Below are positions 55,857 through 64,000 of a stretch of DNA of 64,000 nt, piece by piece; positions within the stretch are counted from its first letter, which is position 1; the number at the start of each line of letters is the position of its first letter. The stretch spans positions 62,001-126,000 of the forward strand of contig NZ_SMAK01000003.1 in the NCBI RefSeq assembly GCF_004346195.1. Reading direction: 5' to 3'. The DNA comes from Tepidamorphus gemmatus. Its GTDB lineage: Bacteria; Pseudomonadota; Alphaproteobacteria; Rhizobiales; Tepidamorphaceae. Made by a program: the position numbers and the translations under genes. The notes under the pieces were generated by a model. The model had not been told where the DNA came from. It did not search any database and saw only the letters and a list, made by a program, of their open reading frames with translations.

Positions 55857-56970
55857 CGGTTCGACCGAGGAACTCGGCGAGAGTGTCGACCACGAGCCGG
55901 TTGGCCTCCTCGGTGCCGACCGTGATACGCAGGCAGGAGGCGAGACCATAGGCCTCCATGCGGCGGACATAGATGCCGCGCGAGATGAGGAAGGCGTCCG
56001 CGTCGGCCGCGCGTCTGCCGTCGGCGTCCGGGAACCCGACCAGGATGAAGTTGCCGACGCTCGGCGTCACCGTAAGGCCGAGGCCGGCGAGCCTGTCGCT
56101 CAGCCAGGGCAGCCACCGCTCGTTGTGCGCGACGGCCGCCTCGGTGAAGGCGGCATCCTGCAGCGCAGCGATGCCCGCGACCATCGCCGGATGGCTGACG
56201 TTGAAGGGCCCGCGCACCCGATTGAGCACGTCCGCCACCGCTTCCGGACAATACGCCCAGCCGAGCCGCAGCGCCGCCAGCCCGTGGATCTTCGAGAAGG
56301 TGCGCAGCATCACCACGTTGCGGGCATTTGCGACGAGGTCGATGCCGGCGCTGTAATCGTTGCGGCGGACATACTCCGCATAGGCGGCGTCGATGACGAG
56401 CAGGACCCGGCCGGGCAGCCCCGCATGCAGACGCTGCACCTCCTCATAGGGCAGGTAGGTGCCGGTCGGATTGTTGGGATTGGCGAGAAACACGATCCTG
56501 GTGCGCTCGCTCACCATCGCCAGGATCGCATCGACATCGGCCGTCAGTCCGCGCTCGGGGGCGACGACCGGCCGGCCGCCGGAGGCGAGCGTCGCGATCT
56601 TGTACATCAGGAAGCCGTGCTGGCTGTAGAGCGTTTCGTCGCCCGGCGACAGATAGGCATGGCAGAGCAGCCCGATCAGTTCGTCGGAACCCGCCCCACA
56701 GACGATCCGGGCCGGATTGAGCCCGTATTTCGCGCCGATCGCCTCGCGCAGCGCCGTGGCGGCTCCGTCCGGATAGTGCTGCAGATGATCGGCGGCGGCG
56801 CGGAACGCCTCGATCGCCTTCGGGCTGGCGCCGAGCGGCGTCTCGTTGGAGGAGAGCTTGAACAGCCGGCCGGCAACGGCCTTGCCGGATGATCCCGGCA
56901 CATAGGCGCTGATGTCGAGGACGCCCGGCTTGGGCTCCGGCGTGGCGGCGGAATCCACCTGAAGGCTCAT
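55849..56970 (-). CDS. hisC: Histidinol-phosphate / aromatic aminotransferase
   Basis: A 373-residue PLP enzyme of fold type I. Family motifs are [54 protein letters not shown] and the PLP lysine in [17 protein letters not shown]. The annotation as HisC rests on similarity; its place between chorismate mutase and tyrC suggests that it also (or mainly) transaminates prephenate or aromatic keto acids, as known for similar clusters. It starts at 56970, 5 bp after the end of the chorismate mutase gene. Confidence 0.93.
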   Translation of the reverse strand: MSLQVDSAATPEPKPGVLDISAYVPGSSGKAVAGRLFKLSSNETPLGASPKAIEAFRAAADHLQHYPDGAATALREAIGAKYGLNPARIVCGAGSDELIGLLCHAYLSPGDETLYSQHGFLMYKIATLASGGRPVVAPERGLTADVDAILAMVSERTRIVFLANPNNPTGTYLPYEEVQRLHAGLPGRVLLVIDAAYAEYVRRNDYSAGIDLVANARNVVMLRTFSKIHGLAALRLGWAYCPEAVADVLNRVRGPFNVSHPAMVAGIAALQDAAFTEAAVAHNERWLPWLSDRLAGLGLTVTPSVGNFILVGFPDADGRRAADADAFLISRGIYVRRMEAYGLASCLRITVGTEEANRLVVDTLAEFLGRTDG

Positions 56971-56975
56971 GCGAA

Positions 56976-57809
56976 CTATCCGAAGGTCCAGTTGTAGGGG
57001 GCTGCGACGTTGCCGATCCAGGTGACGGTCCCGAACACGGCCGCGGCGGGGGCGAGCACAGAGTTGATCTCGGCCGGCGTCCTGTCGGAGGCGAGCAACG
57101 CCCCGGCCGGGCCGTAGCCGAGCAGAACGCCGAAGCTGTCCAGCACCGAGGCCGAGGTCTGCGCCGTCAGCGACACGGCGTAGACGCAGGCTTCGGTCGG
57201 GGCGTCGACGTCGGCCGGGCCGAGGATCAGGGCAGCGGGGAGGTCAAGACCGTCCATTGGCGGCAGGAAGGGCAGCGCGGCGATCACTTTCGCGCCGTGG
57301 CGGCCGGCCTCGGGCGCCGGCTCGCCGGTCAGGTCGATCTCCGCCCACCATCGCTCCTCGAGCGGCCCGTCGAGCACGACGACAGCCAGGTCAGTACCGG
57401 TGCGCGCCACCGTCGCCACGGCCTCGGCATCGGAGTCCGTGGCGACCAGCGGTGCGGAAAACCCGAAGGCATAGCGCAGCAGGTCGCGCACCCGCGGTTC
57501 CTCCGCTCGCGACGACAGCACGCGATACGGGGCCTGCAGCTGGGTGAAGGTGCCGATGATCTCGCGCCACAGATGCTCGACGATCGACAGCGGCAGCGGT
57601 CCGGCATGGCGATCCTGCAGCGCGCGCATCATCGCGGCCTCGCGTCCCGGCCGGAATGCCGCGCCGCGCTCGCCGAGCTTCTTGGCGGCGATGAGCTGTT
57701 CGATGACCTCGGCGCGGCGCATCAGCAGGCCGTGGATCTCGCTGTCGACGGCGTCGATCTGGCGACGCAGCGCGTCGAGGTCGGGAGTGGCGGGGGAAGA
57801 GGTGTTCAT
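56976..57809 (-). CDS. Chorismate mutase with a C-terminal PDT-like domain
   Basis: A 277-residue protein. Residues 8-95 are an AroQ-type chorismate mutase ([40 protein letters not shown]), which converts chorismate to prephenate. Residues 95-277 form a second alpha/beta part ([37 protein letters not shown]) that recalls the prephenate-dehydratase fold but lacks its TRF and ESRP catalytic and regulatory motifs, so activity is doubtful. The ATG at 57809 follows a GGGGGAAGAGG-like stretch on the coding side in reverse (CTTCC), with moderate support. It heads the leftward aromatic operon. Confidence 0.9.
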   Translation of the reverse strand: MNTSSPATPDLDALRRQIDAVDSEIHGLLMRRAEVIEQLIAAKKLGERGAAFRPGREAAMMRALQDRHAGPLPLSIVEHLWREIIGTFTQLQAPYRVLSSRAEEPRVRDLLRYAFGFSAPLVATDSDAEAVATVARTGTDLAVVVLDGPLEERWWAEIDLTGEPAPEAGRHGAKVIAALPFLPPMDGLDLPAALILGPADVDAPTEACVYAVSLTAQTSASVLDSFGVLLGYGPAGALLASDRTPAEINSVLAPAAAVFGTVTWIGNVAAPYNWTFG

Positions 57810-57941
57810 GCAGGTCCGCTGGCGAACAAGGACACGACGGAGCGGAATCCCACCCCGCGCCGCGGCCGGAGTCTTACGGGAGCGACTTGCCGAACGCAAA
57901 GAGAATCATCGACATGGCGCAGCGTTACGGCGTCCCCGCGC

Positions 57942-58175
57942 TCAGAATCGGACCGTCGCCGTGACGAACGACGTCGTGCCCTCGAATCGGTGGCGGGCAT
58001 CCTGCTCCCAGTACATGCGCGCATTCGGCACGACCGCGCGGCCGGCCACCTCGGTCGCGAAGGCGAGTGCCGGACCGAGCGTCGCGCCGGGGCCGCTGTC
58101 GCCGGTGAGCTGGCGATAGGCATAGCCCGCAAGCCCGATCGACCAGCCATTGGCGAAGTGGTGGTCGGCAAGCCG
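57942..58175 (-). pseudogene. C-terminal remnant of an outer-membrane SphA/MetA-type channel protein
   Basis: On the leftward strand 77 codons from just after a stop at 58176-58178 to TGA at 57942-57944 read LADHHFANGWSIGLAGYAYR, QLTGDSGPGATLGPALAF and end in TSFVTATVRF, a C-terminus ending in Phe as in outer-membrane beta barrels. This matches the last strands of the SphA / phenol-MetA degradation (pfam13557-like) channel family. No start codon exists and the first three quarters of the gene are missing. It abuts the related rightward remnant exactly at about 58172. Confidence 0.75.
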
Positions 58176-58893
58176 TCAATTCGCTCGGCAACATCGCCGC
58201 CTTCGCCGGTCCGACGCTACCCGACGGCACCCGGATCGCCCGCGGCACGTCGTATCGCGTCGCGGGCGAGGAGTTCTCCTGCGGCGATCCGATGGTGCAG
58301 GCGATGATCGGCTGGATCCACGGTGCCTGGCACTGGAACCTGATCGCCCAGCTCTACCTGCCGTTCGGCGCCTATATCAACGGCAACCTGGTCGATATCG
58401 GCATCGATCACTGGTCGAGCGATCTCAGCGTTGCGGCGACCTACCTTGATCAGCACAACAGGCTTGAGATCTCGTTCTCGCCCGGCCTCACCTTCAACTG
58501 GGAGTCACCTTCAACTGGGAGAACGAGAGCACGCGGTACAGGACCGGGACCGAGTTCCACGGCGAGTTCGCCGTGCTCAAGCACTTCAATGAGACATGGG
58601 CGCTCGGGATCGCCGGCTACTACTATCACCAGATCACCGGTGACAGTGGCCCCGGCGCCAGGATCGGATTGTTCGAGGGCCGCGCCGTCGGGCTCGGACC
58701 GATCCTCACCCGCAACGTCACGGTTGACGGCAAGCAGGTGACGACCTCGACGCGCTGGCTGCACGGGTATTACGCGGTGAACCGAACCAGGGGCGACAGC
58801 GTGCTCCTCAGTATCGGGATCCCGATCCACGTCGGCGCCCCGCAGTTCCCGCGGACATGCGGGCACGCCGCGGGCGGCTCAGGAAGCCATTGA
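58172..58893 (+). pseudogene. Frameshifted SphA/MetA-type outer-membrane channel gene
   Basis: Rightward coding sequence without a start begins near 58172 (VNSLGNIAAFAGPTLPDGTR, MVQAMIGWIHGAWHW, YLPFGAYINGNLVDIGIDHW) and is interrupted at 58505 by a 17-bp tandem duplication that shifts the frame. It resumes in another frame (AVLKHFNETWALGIAGYYYH, QITGDSGPGARIGLFEGRAV, GLGP) up to TGA at 58891-58893. It belongs to the same outer-membrane family as the leftward remnant. Both the missing N-terminus with signal peptide and the frameshift make it non-functional. Confidence 0.8.
58488..58521 (+). repeat. Perfect 17-bp tandem duplication
   Basis: TCACCTTCAACTGGGAG is present at 58488-58504 and again at 58505-58521 without any mismatch. 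Removing one copy restores a continuous reading frame through the outer-membrane protein remnant (FNWENESTRYRTGTEFHGEF). The lack of divergence suggests that the duplication is recent. Confidence 0.93.
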
Positions 58894-58959
58894 CAGGACC
58901 AAAGCCGGACACCTACTAGGGGCGATCGGACCGGGAAGGATGAGCCCGGCGGGGCGAGA

Positions 58960-58981
58960 CGTCCCCTGCCGGCCGGGGACG
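58960..58981 (+). promoter_or_regulatory. Hairpin in the metX leader
   Basis: CGTCCCC (58960-58966) and GGGGACG (58975-58981) pair perfectly around TGCCGGCC, 32 bases before the metX start codon. The sequence does not match the SAM-II or other SAM riboswitch cores known from alphaproteobacterial met genes. It may be a simple terminator of the pseudogene or a leader structure. Confidence 0.35.
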
Positions 58982-59013
58982 CCGGCGACCGGTGATCCAG
59001 CAGGGAGAGGCGC

Positions 59014-60192
59014 GTGACCAGCCGCACCGCGGCCTATCGGCAGGTCGATAAGCCGGACAGCGAGGTTGTGCGCTTCGGCGTGGACGATCCCTTGCGGCTC
59101 GACTGCGGGGTCGACCTGGCGCCCCTCACGGTCGCCTATCAGACCTATGGGACGCTCAATGCTGAGCGCAGCAACGCGATCCTCGCCTGCCACGCGTTGA
59201 CCGGCGACCAGCATGTCGCCAACCGGCATCCGGTCACCGGCAAGCCCGGATGGTGGGATCTGATGGTCGGACCTGGCAAGCCGATCGACACCAACCGCTT
59301 TTTCGTCATCTGCGCCAACGTGCTCGGCTCCTGCATGGGCACCACCGGCCCGAGCAGCATCGACCCCGCCACCGGTCAGGCCTATGGCCTGAACTTTCCG
59401 GTGGTGACCATCCGTGACATGGTGCGCGCCCAGGCCAAGCTGATCGACCATCTCGGCATCGAAACGCTGTTCTGCGTCGCCGGCGGTTCGATGGGCGGCA
59501 TGCAGGTGCTGCAGTGGGCGGCGAGCTATCCGGACCGGGTGTTCTCGGCGATCCCGATCGCCACCGCGGCGCGCCATTCCTCGCAGAACATCGCCTTTCA
59601 CGAGGTAGGCCGCCAAGCGGTGATGGCCGATCCGGACTGGCGTGGCGGCCGCTATCTCATCGAGGGCACCAGACCGAGCAAGGGGCTTGCCGTCGCGCGC
59701 ATGGCCGCCCACATCACCTATCTGTCCGAGGAGGCGCTGCACCGCAAGTTCGGGCGCAATCTGCAGGATCGCGAGACGGTCACCTTCGGCTTCGATGCCG
59801 ATTTCCAGATCGAAAGCTACCTGCGCCACCAGGGCATGACCTTCGTCGATCGGTTCGACGCCAACTCCTACCTCTATCTGACGCGCGCCATGGACTACTT
59901 CGATCTGGCAGCCGATTACGGCGGTACGCTCGCCAATGCGTTCCGCGACAGCCGGACCCGGTTCTGCGTCGTCTCGTTCACCTCCGACTGGCTGTTTCCG
60001 ACCGAGGGCAATCGTCAGGTCGTGCATGCGCTGAACGCGGCGGGCGCCCGCGTCTCCTTCGTCGAGATCGAGACCGACCGCGGCCATGACGCCTTCCTGC
60101 TCGACGAACCGGAGATGTTCGCCGCGATCCGCGGGTTCCTGGAGTCCGCGGCCCGCGCGCGCGGTCTGGCCGCGCCGGTCGCCGTGCCATGA
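59014..60192 (+). CDS. metX: Homoserine O-acetyltransferase
   Basis: A 392-residue alpha/beta-hydrolase-fold acyltransferase that acetylates homoserine at the start of methionine synthesis. [30 protein letters not shown], the nucleophile elbow [15 protein letters not shown], the acid in [19 protein letters not shown] and the histidine in [10 protein letters not shown] are all present. The start is the GTG at 59014, with GGGAGAGG 4-11 bases upstream. Acetyl versus succinyl specificity is inferred from family only. The stop overlaps metW by 4 bp. Confidence 0.95.
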   Translation: MTSRTAAYRQVDKPDSEVVRFGVDDPLRLDCGVDLAPLTVAYQTYGTLNAERSNAILACHALTGDQHVANRHPVTGKPGWWDLMVGPGKPIDTNRFFVICANVLGSCMGTTGPSSIDPATGQAYGLNFPVVTIRDMVRAQAKLIDHLGIETLFCVAGGSMGGMQVLQWAASYPDRVFSAIPIATAARHSSQNIAFHEVGRQAVMADPDWRGGRYLIEGTRPSKGLAVARMAAHITYLSEEALHRKFGRNLQDRETVTFGFDADFQIESYLRHQGMTFVDRFDANSYLYLTRAMDYFDLAADYGGTLANAFRDSRTRFCVVSFTSDWLFPTEGNRQVVHALNAAGARVSFVEIETDRGHDAFLLDEPEMFAAIRGFLESAARARGLAAPVAVP

Positions 60193-60836
60193 CCGAGCAT
60201 ACCGATCCGGGCCAGCAGCAGACCAAGCGTGTCGACCTGCTGCTCGTCGCCGAGATGATCGCGCCGGGATCGCGTGTCCTCGACGTCGGCTGCGGCGACG
60301 GCACGCTATTGCGCATCCTCGAGAACCGCTACGGAATCGACGGCCGCGGCATCGAGCTCAGCCAGCGCGGCGTCAACGAATGTGTCGCCAAGGGCCTTGC
60401 GGTCGTCCAGGGCGATGCCGATCACGACCTCGATGACTATCCCGACAACGGGTTCGACTACGTCATCCTGAGCCAGACCGTGCAGGCGACCCGCAACCCC
60501 CGTGTGGTGCTCGGGCATCTTCTGCGCATCGGGCGGCGGGCAATCGTCTCGTTCCCGAACTTCGGTCACTGGCGGATGCGCTGGCAGCTCCTGTTCGAGG
60601 GGCGGATGCCCGTCACCGAGCACCTGCCGATGTCGTGGTACGACACACCCAACATCCACTTCTGCACGATCCGTGATTTCGTCAGTCTCGTGCACGATCT
60701 CGAAGCACGGATCGAGCGCACGATCGCCCTCGACTCGCGCGGGCGACGGCTGCCCGACAACGCGTCGCTGTCGCGCCTGAATATCTTCGGCGAACAGGCG
60801 ATCTTCCTGCTGCGGCGCGGCGGCGAAGCGGACTGA
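60189..60836 (+). CDS. metW: Methionine biosynthesis protein MetW
   Basis: A 215-residue class I SAM-binding protein. [20 protein letters not shown] then [13 protein letters not shown] holds the SAM motif, and [20 protein letters not shown] and [20 protein letters not shown] are signature parts of MetW. MetW works together with MetX in organisms with this gene pair; it has been proposed to activate or complete the MetX acyltransferase. The ATG at 60189 overlaps metX by 4 bp, consistent with a fixed two-gene operon. Confidence 0.95.
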   Translation: MTEHTDPGQQQTKRVDLLLVAEMIAPGSRVLDVGCGDGTLLRILENRYGIDGRGIELSQRGVNECVAKGLAVVQGDADHDLDDYPDNGFDYVILSQTVQATRNPRVVLGHLLRIGRRAIVSFPNFGHWRMRWQLLFEGRMPVTEHLPMSWYDTPNIHFCTIRDFVSLVHDLEARIERTIALDSRGRRLPDNASLSRLNIFGEQAIFLLRRGGEAD

Positions 60837-60838
60837 GC

Positions 60839-60856
60839 CATCGGCGGCGGCCGATG
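60839..60856 (+). terminator. Terminator-like hairpin behind metW
   Basis: CATCGGC (60839-60845) pairs with GCCGATG (60850-60856) around GGCG, two bases after the metW stop. A second small palindrome, CTGCCGGCAG, follows. There is no T-run. The rest of the 237-bp gap up to the next gene shows nothing recognisable. Confidence 0.4.
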
Positions 60857-61073
60857 CGCTCTGCCGGCAGCAACCGCGAGAGAACGTCCCCGGGAAGTGG
60901 ACACGGGTGCTGAGTCAGGAACTGCGACGCCAACAAGCCGTCAGGGCGGAGTAGCTATGCCGTGAAGCGATCAACCGCTCGAGCACTCGGTGACGCCGAC
61001 CGACCTGGTCCCCAGACACGGAATCGCCCGGGCCGGGACCCGGACGATTCCGCTGCAAGCAGGTCAGAGCCGA

Positions 61074-61244
61074 CTATTCCTGCGCGGGTTGGGACGACTG
61101 GCTGCCCGCCGGCGTGCTGATCTGCGCCGTCTGGACAGGCGTCGAGACGGACACCGTGTGCCCGCTCGAACAGTTCGCGAACGCAGCGGCAGACGACATG
61201 GCCAGCGCGAAGGCGCCGACTCCTGCGAGGAGTTTGCGAGTCAT
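61074..61244 (-). CDS. Small exported protein, 56 residues
   Basis: A 56-residue protein. TRKLLAGVGAFALAMSSAAA followed by FANCSSG forms a signal peptide whose cleavage (after AFA) leaves a mature part of about 32 residues rich in Ser, Thr, Gln and Pro (HTVSVSTPVQTAQISTPAGS) with one cysteine. AAGGGGAG lies five bases before the ATG at 61244, which makes it a convincing gene. Similar tiny exported proteins are seen in rhizobia, but no function is known. Confidence 0.7.
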   Translation of the reverse strand: MTRKLLAGVGAFALAMSSAAAFANCSSGHTVSVSTPVQTAQISTPAGSQSSQPAQE

Positions 61245-61334
61245 GGAGCTCCCCTTTCGGTGGACGACGTCAGGATGAAACGCCGTTGGAGGAAAGGCTA
61301 GCATCCCGGGACCTCCGGTCAATGCGGACGGGTC

Positions 61335-62336
61335 TCACGAAGTCGTGACGGCGGCTCGCGGATGGGCCGCGCGATAGGCCTCGAGCAGCCGCGACTCATC
61401 CACGGCGGTGTAGACCTGCGTGGTCGACAGGCTGGCGTGGCCGAGCAGCTCCTGGATGGTTCTCAGATCGCTGCCAGCGTTGAGCAGATGCGTCGCGAAC
61501 GAATGGCGCAGCGCGTGCGGCGTGGCACCGTCCGGCAGGCCGAGCGCGCTCCTGAGCTGCGCCATCCTGCGCTGCACGATGCGCGGATTGAGGGGCCCCC
61601 CGCGCGCGCCGACGAACAGCGGTCCGTCCGGCGCCAGCACGAACGGGCAGGCGGCGAGGTAGACGGCGACGGCATCCGCCACTTCCGGCAGCACCGGGAC
61701 GAGCCGTGTCTTGCCGCCCTTGCCGGTGATGCGCAGCGTGCGTGCTCCTCCGGCCGCCGGCGCCTCGCCGCGGGTCAGCCCGAGCGCCTCGGAGATGCGC
61801 AGGCCGCAACCGTAGAGCAGCGCGAAAACCGCCGCATCGCGCGCCGCGATCCACGGCTGGTCCGCCACCCGATCGAGTTCGTCGCGCTCCACGACCCGGC
61901 GGGCCGCTTCCGCGGACAGCGCCCGCGGCAGCCGGTGGCGTCGCTTCGGACCGCGCACCACGGTCAGGGCGGAGGTGGTGGATCCGGTGTGCTTCTCCAC
62001 GTGCCGGGAGAACGAGCGGATGGCCGCAAGCGCCCGCGACAGCGACGGCCCGGACAGACCGTCGCGGCGCCGGGCGGCAAGATAGGCGCGGATGTCGGTG
62101 GGCGACAGCGCCCTGAAGTCACCCAGCGAGGGCGGCCCGCCGAGATGATCGCGCAGGAACATGGTGAACTGTCTGAGATCGCGGCCATAGGCCTCGAGGG
62201 TACGGCGGGCAAGCCGGCGCCGGTCGGCGAGGCCATCGAGCCAGACCCGCACCGCGCCCCGGTAGTCGGGCTGTGCCATCAGCGGGCCGATCGGCTCGGT
62301 CTCGGGAGTGTCGGATCGGCTCGGACGATGCGGCAT
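61335..62336 (-). CDS. xerC: Tyrosine recombinase XerC
   Basis: A 333-residue site-specific recombinase that, with XerD, resolves chromosome dimers at dif. The N-terminal SAM-like domain (about 20-125) is followed by the catalytic domain with Arg in YGCGLRISEALGLTRG, Lys in TGKGGKTRLVPVLPE, His-x-x-Arg in TPHALRHSFATHLL, His in ELLGHASLSTTQVYT and the tyrosine nucleophile in TQVYT. ATG at 62336 gives a 20-residue lead before the conserved part; ATG at 62278 would also give a full domain. There are no integrase-like phage genes beside it, so it is the chromosomal type. Confidence 0.9.
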   Translation of the reverse strand: MPHRPSRSDTPETEPIGPLMAQPDYRGAVRVWLDGLADRRRLARRTLEAYGRDLRQFTMFLRDHLGGPPSLGDFRALSPTDIRAYLAARRRDGLSGPSLSRALAAIRSFSRHVEKHTGSTTSALTVVRGPKRRHRLPRALSAEAARRVVERDELDRVADQPWIAARDAAVFALLYGCGLRISEALGLTRGEAPAAGGARTLRITGKGGKTRLVPVLPEVADAVAVYLAACPFVLAPDGPLFVGARGGPLNPRIVQRRMAQLRSALGLPDGATPHALRHSFATHLLNAGSDLRTIQELLGHASLSTTQVYTAVDESRLLEAYRAAHPRAAVTTS

Positions 62337-62433
62337 CGTGCACTCGCGGCATGGCAACCGCAGCCAGTCTGCGGAATGGACGCCAGTCTGGCAAAGTCGC
62401 GTTAACCGGCCCTTGCGCGCCGCCTTGGACGGA

Positions 62434-63165
62434 TCACAGACGGACTGCGGCCAGAATGGCGCCCGGCTCCTCGGGACTGCCTTCCTGCAGGATGACGGCG
62501 CATCGGCTGCCCTTGCCGCGCGGCATCGGGACGGAGACCGCAACGGTCTCGCCGCTCCAGCGCGCAACCGCTTCGATATGGCGGACGACGTTGTGGTAGG
62601 TGTTGGTGCGGCCGCGGTTCTCGCCGCGCTTGATCTCGACGGTGCGCTGCTCCTCGTAGGTCACGAACCAGATCGTCGCCGCGCCTGTCCGCGGCGGCTT
62701 GCCGGCGCCGGCGCGGATCACGATGTCGTCGCCCGACCGGTCGGCCTCCAGCACGACCCGCTGCGCATCGAGTTGGCGGCCGGTCGCGCGGATCATGTCC
62801 TCGATGGTCTTGCGGTCCGATCCGGCGGCATGCGCGAGGCCGTTGACGACGGCCTGCGGCGTGTAGACCGCACGATCGCCGCGGGCATGCGCATAGGCCT
62901 TCTGCCGGGCGGTGAAGTCGGGCTGCGCGAGGGTGTCCTTCCAGCCGAGATAATCCCAGTAGTCGATGCTGAAGCTCAGGGCGAGCACGGACGGCTGGCG
63001 TGCCAGTTCGCCGAGAATGCGGTCCGCCTCCGGACAGGACGAGCACCCCTGGCTGGTGAACAGCTCGACCACGTCGATGCGGGTGGGCTGCGCAGATGCC
63101 GAGCCGGGCAACGCGGCCAGCATCGCCGCCGCCAACGCCAGTCCCGTCAGCACCCCGAAACGCAT
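62434..63165 (-). CDS. DUF1223 exported thioredoxin-fold protein
   Basis: A 243-residue protein with a signal peptide (about 1-25, LTGLALAAAMLAALPGSASA). The mature part begins RIDVVELFTSQGCSSCPEAD, with a CxxC pair in a thioredoxin-like position, and continues with LSFSIDYWDYLGWKDTLAQP and YTPQAVVNGLAHAAGSD, all characteristic of DUF1223. The family is often found next to acn in alphaproteobacteria, as here. Its function is not established; a periplasmic redox role is possible. Confidence 0.92.
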   Translation of the reverse strand: MRFGVLTGLALAAAMLAALPGSASAQPTRIDVVELFTSQGCSSCPEADRILGELARQPSVLALSFSIDYWDYLGWKDTLAQPDFTARQKAYAHARGDRAVYTPQAVVNGLAHAAGSDRKTIEDMIRATGRQLDAQRVVLEADRSGDDIVIRAGAGKPPRTGAATIWFVTYEEQRTVEIKRGENRGRTNTYHNVVRHIEAVARWSGETVAVSVPMPRGKGSRCAVILQEGSPEEPGAILAAVRL

Positions 63166-63286
63166 GCCGATTGCCTTGCCGCCCTCGTTCCGACAGGGGT
63201 GGGCATAAGGCGGCGGACGATCAAAGGCCAGTCACATTGGGGTGACGGCAGATCCTGCCCCTCCCGACCCTGTCGGTCCCGTGCCG

Positions 63287-64000
<714 letters not shown>

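Noticed and set aside
58894-59013. SAM-II or other SAM riboswitch upstream of metX
   Set aside because: The conserved pseudoknot core bases are not present; only a simple hairpin is seen.
61335-62336. Phage or island integrase associated with the duplicated tRNA-Ala end
   Set aside because: The protein has the length, domain layout and neighbourhood of chromosomal XerC and lies 36 kb away from the tRNA.

Overview
This is a GC-rich chromosomal window from an alphaproteobacterium, most likely of the order Hyphomicrobiales (Rhizobiales). The evidence is gene content and order: rpsP-rimM-trmD-rplS followed by leuC, dapF-mtaB-ftsY-yciB, hemC-hemD-mitofilin-hemY opposite tsaD-gpsA, rsmB-heparinase-purH, chorismate mutase-hisC-tyrC opposite metX-metW, a class II DAHP synthase and a 1,615-residue NAD-dependent glutamate dehydrogenase. 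About 60 protein genes and two tRNA genes are supported. There is no rRNA, CRISPR array, insertion sequence or prophage. Most of the window is core housekeeping DNA.

Layout. 1-5990: a cut-off extradiol dioxygenase, a GFA-family zinc protein, aroG, a VIT1/CCC1 metal transporter and two MFS carriers. 6180-8735: an isolated pair, a sulfotransferase-like protein and a WsaF-like glycosyltransferase. 8880-19250 (leftward): leuC, a CynX-type MFS carrier, the ribosomal cluster rplS-trmD-rimM-rpsP, ffh, an alpha/beta hydrolase, and infA with a DEAD-box helicase. 19963-23751 (rightward): dapF-mtaB-ftsY-yciB. 23756-25264 (leftward): folD-DUF167-yggT. 25406-25837: tRNA-Ala(CGC) and tRNA-Thr(CGT). 25872-31494 (leftward): the heme/inner-membrane operon. 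31586-37633 (rightward): tsaD-gpsA, an EVE protein, a METTL20-like methyltransferase, a DUF1761 protein, acs and a 23-residue membrane microprotein. 37894-39134: small or poorly known genes in less GC-rich DNA. 39281-46095 (rightward): htpX, rsmB, heparinase-like, purH and a hydrolase. 46208-51747 (leftward): glutamate dehydrogenase and an unknown exported protein. 51869-57809: an AhpD-like protein, a hypothetical protein, a ChaC homologue, a DUF2125 protein and the tyrC-hisC-chorismate mutase set. 57942-58893: two broken outer-membrane protein genes back to back. 59014-64000: metX-metW, a small exported protein, xerC, a DUF1223 protein and the C-terminal third of aconitase.

Several gene sets work together. 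Both protein halves of the signal recognition particle pathway (ffh, ftsY) are present. Aromatic amino acid synthesis is represented at entry (aroG) and at the tyrosine/phenylalanine branch (chorismate mutase, hisC, tyrC). HemC and HemD make uroporphyrinogen III and share an operon with two membrane proteins, a mitofilin (Mic60) homologue and HemY. Translation accuracy and ribosome assembly are served by tsaD, mtaB, trmD, rimM, rsmB and a METTL-type methyltransferase.

I found no clear new multi-gene defence or mobile system. The most interesting signals are small: ribosomal protein L19 carries an extra C-terminal helix-hairpin-helix-like domain; an outer-membrane protein locus was broken by an inversion-like junction and a perfect 17-bp tandem duplication; a 23-residue hydrophobic microprotein follows acs; the tRNA-Ala 3' end is duplicated; a cysteine-rich small reading frame looks frameshifted; and several unassigned hairpins and direct repeats sit in intergenic DNA.
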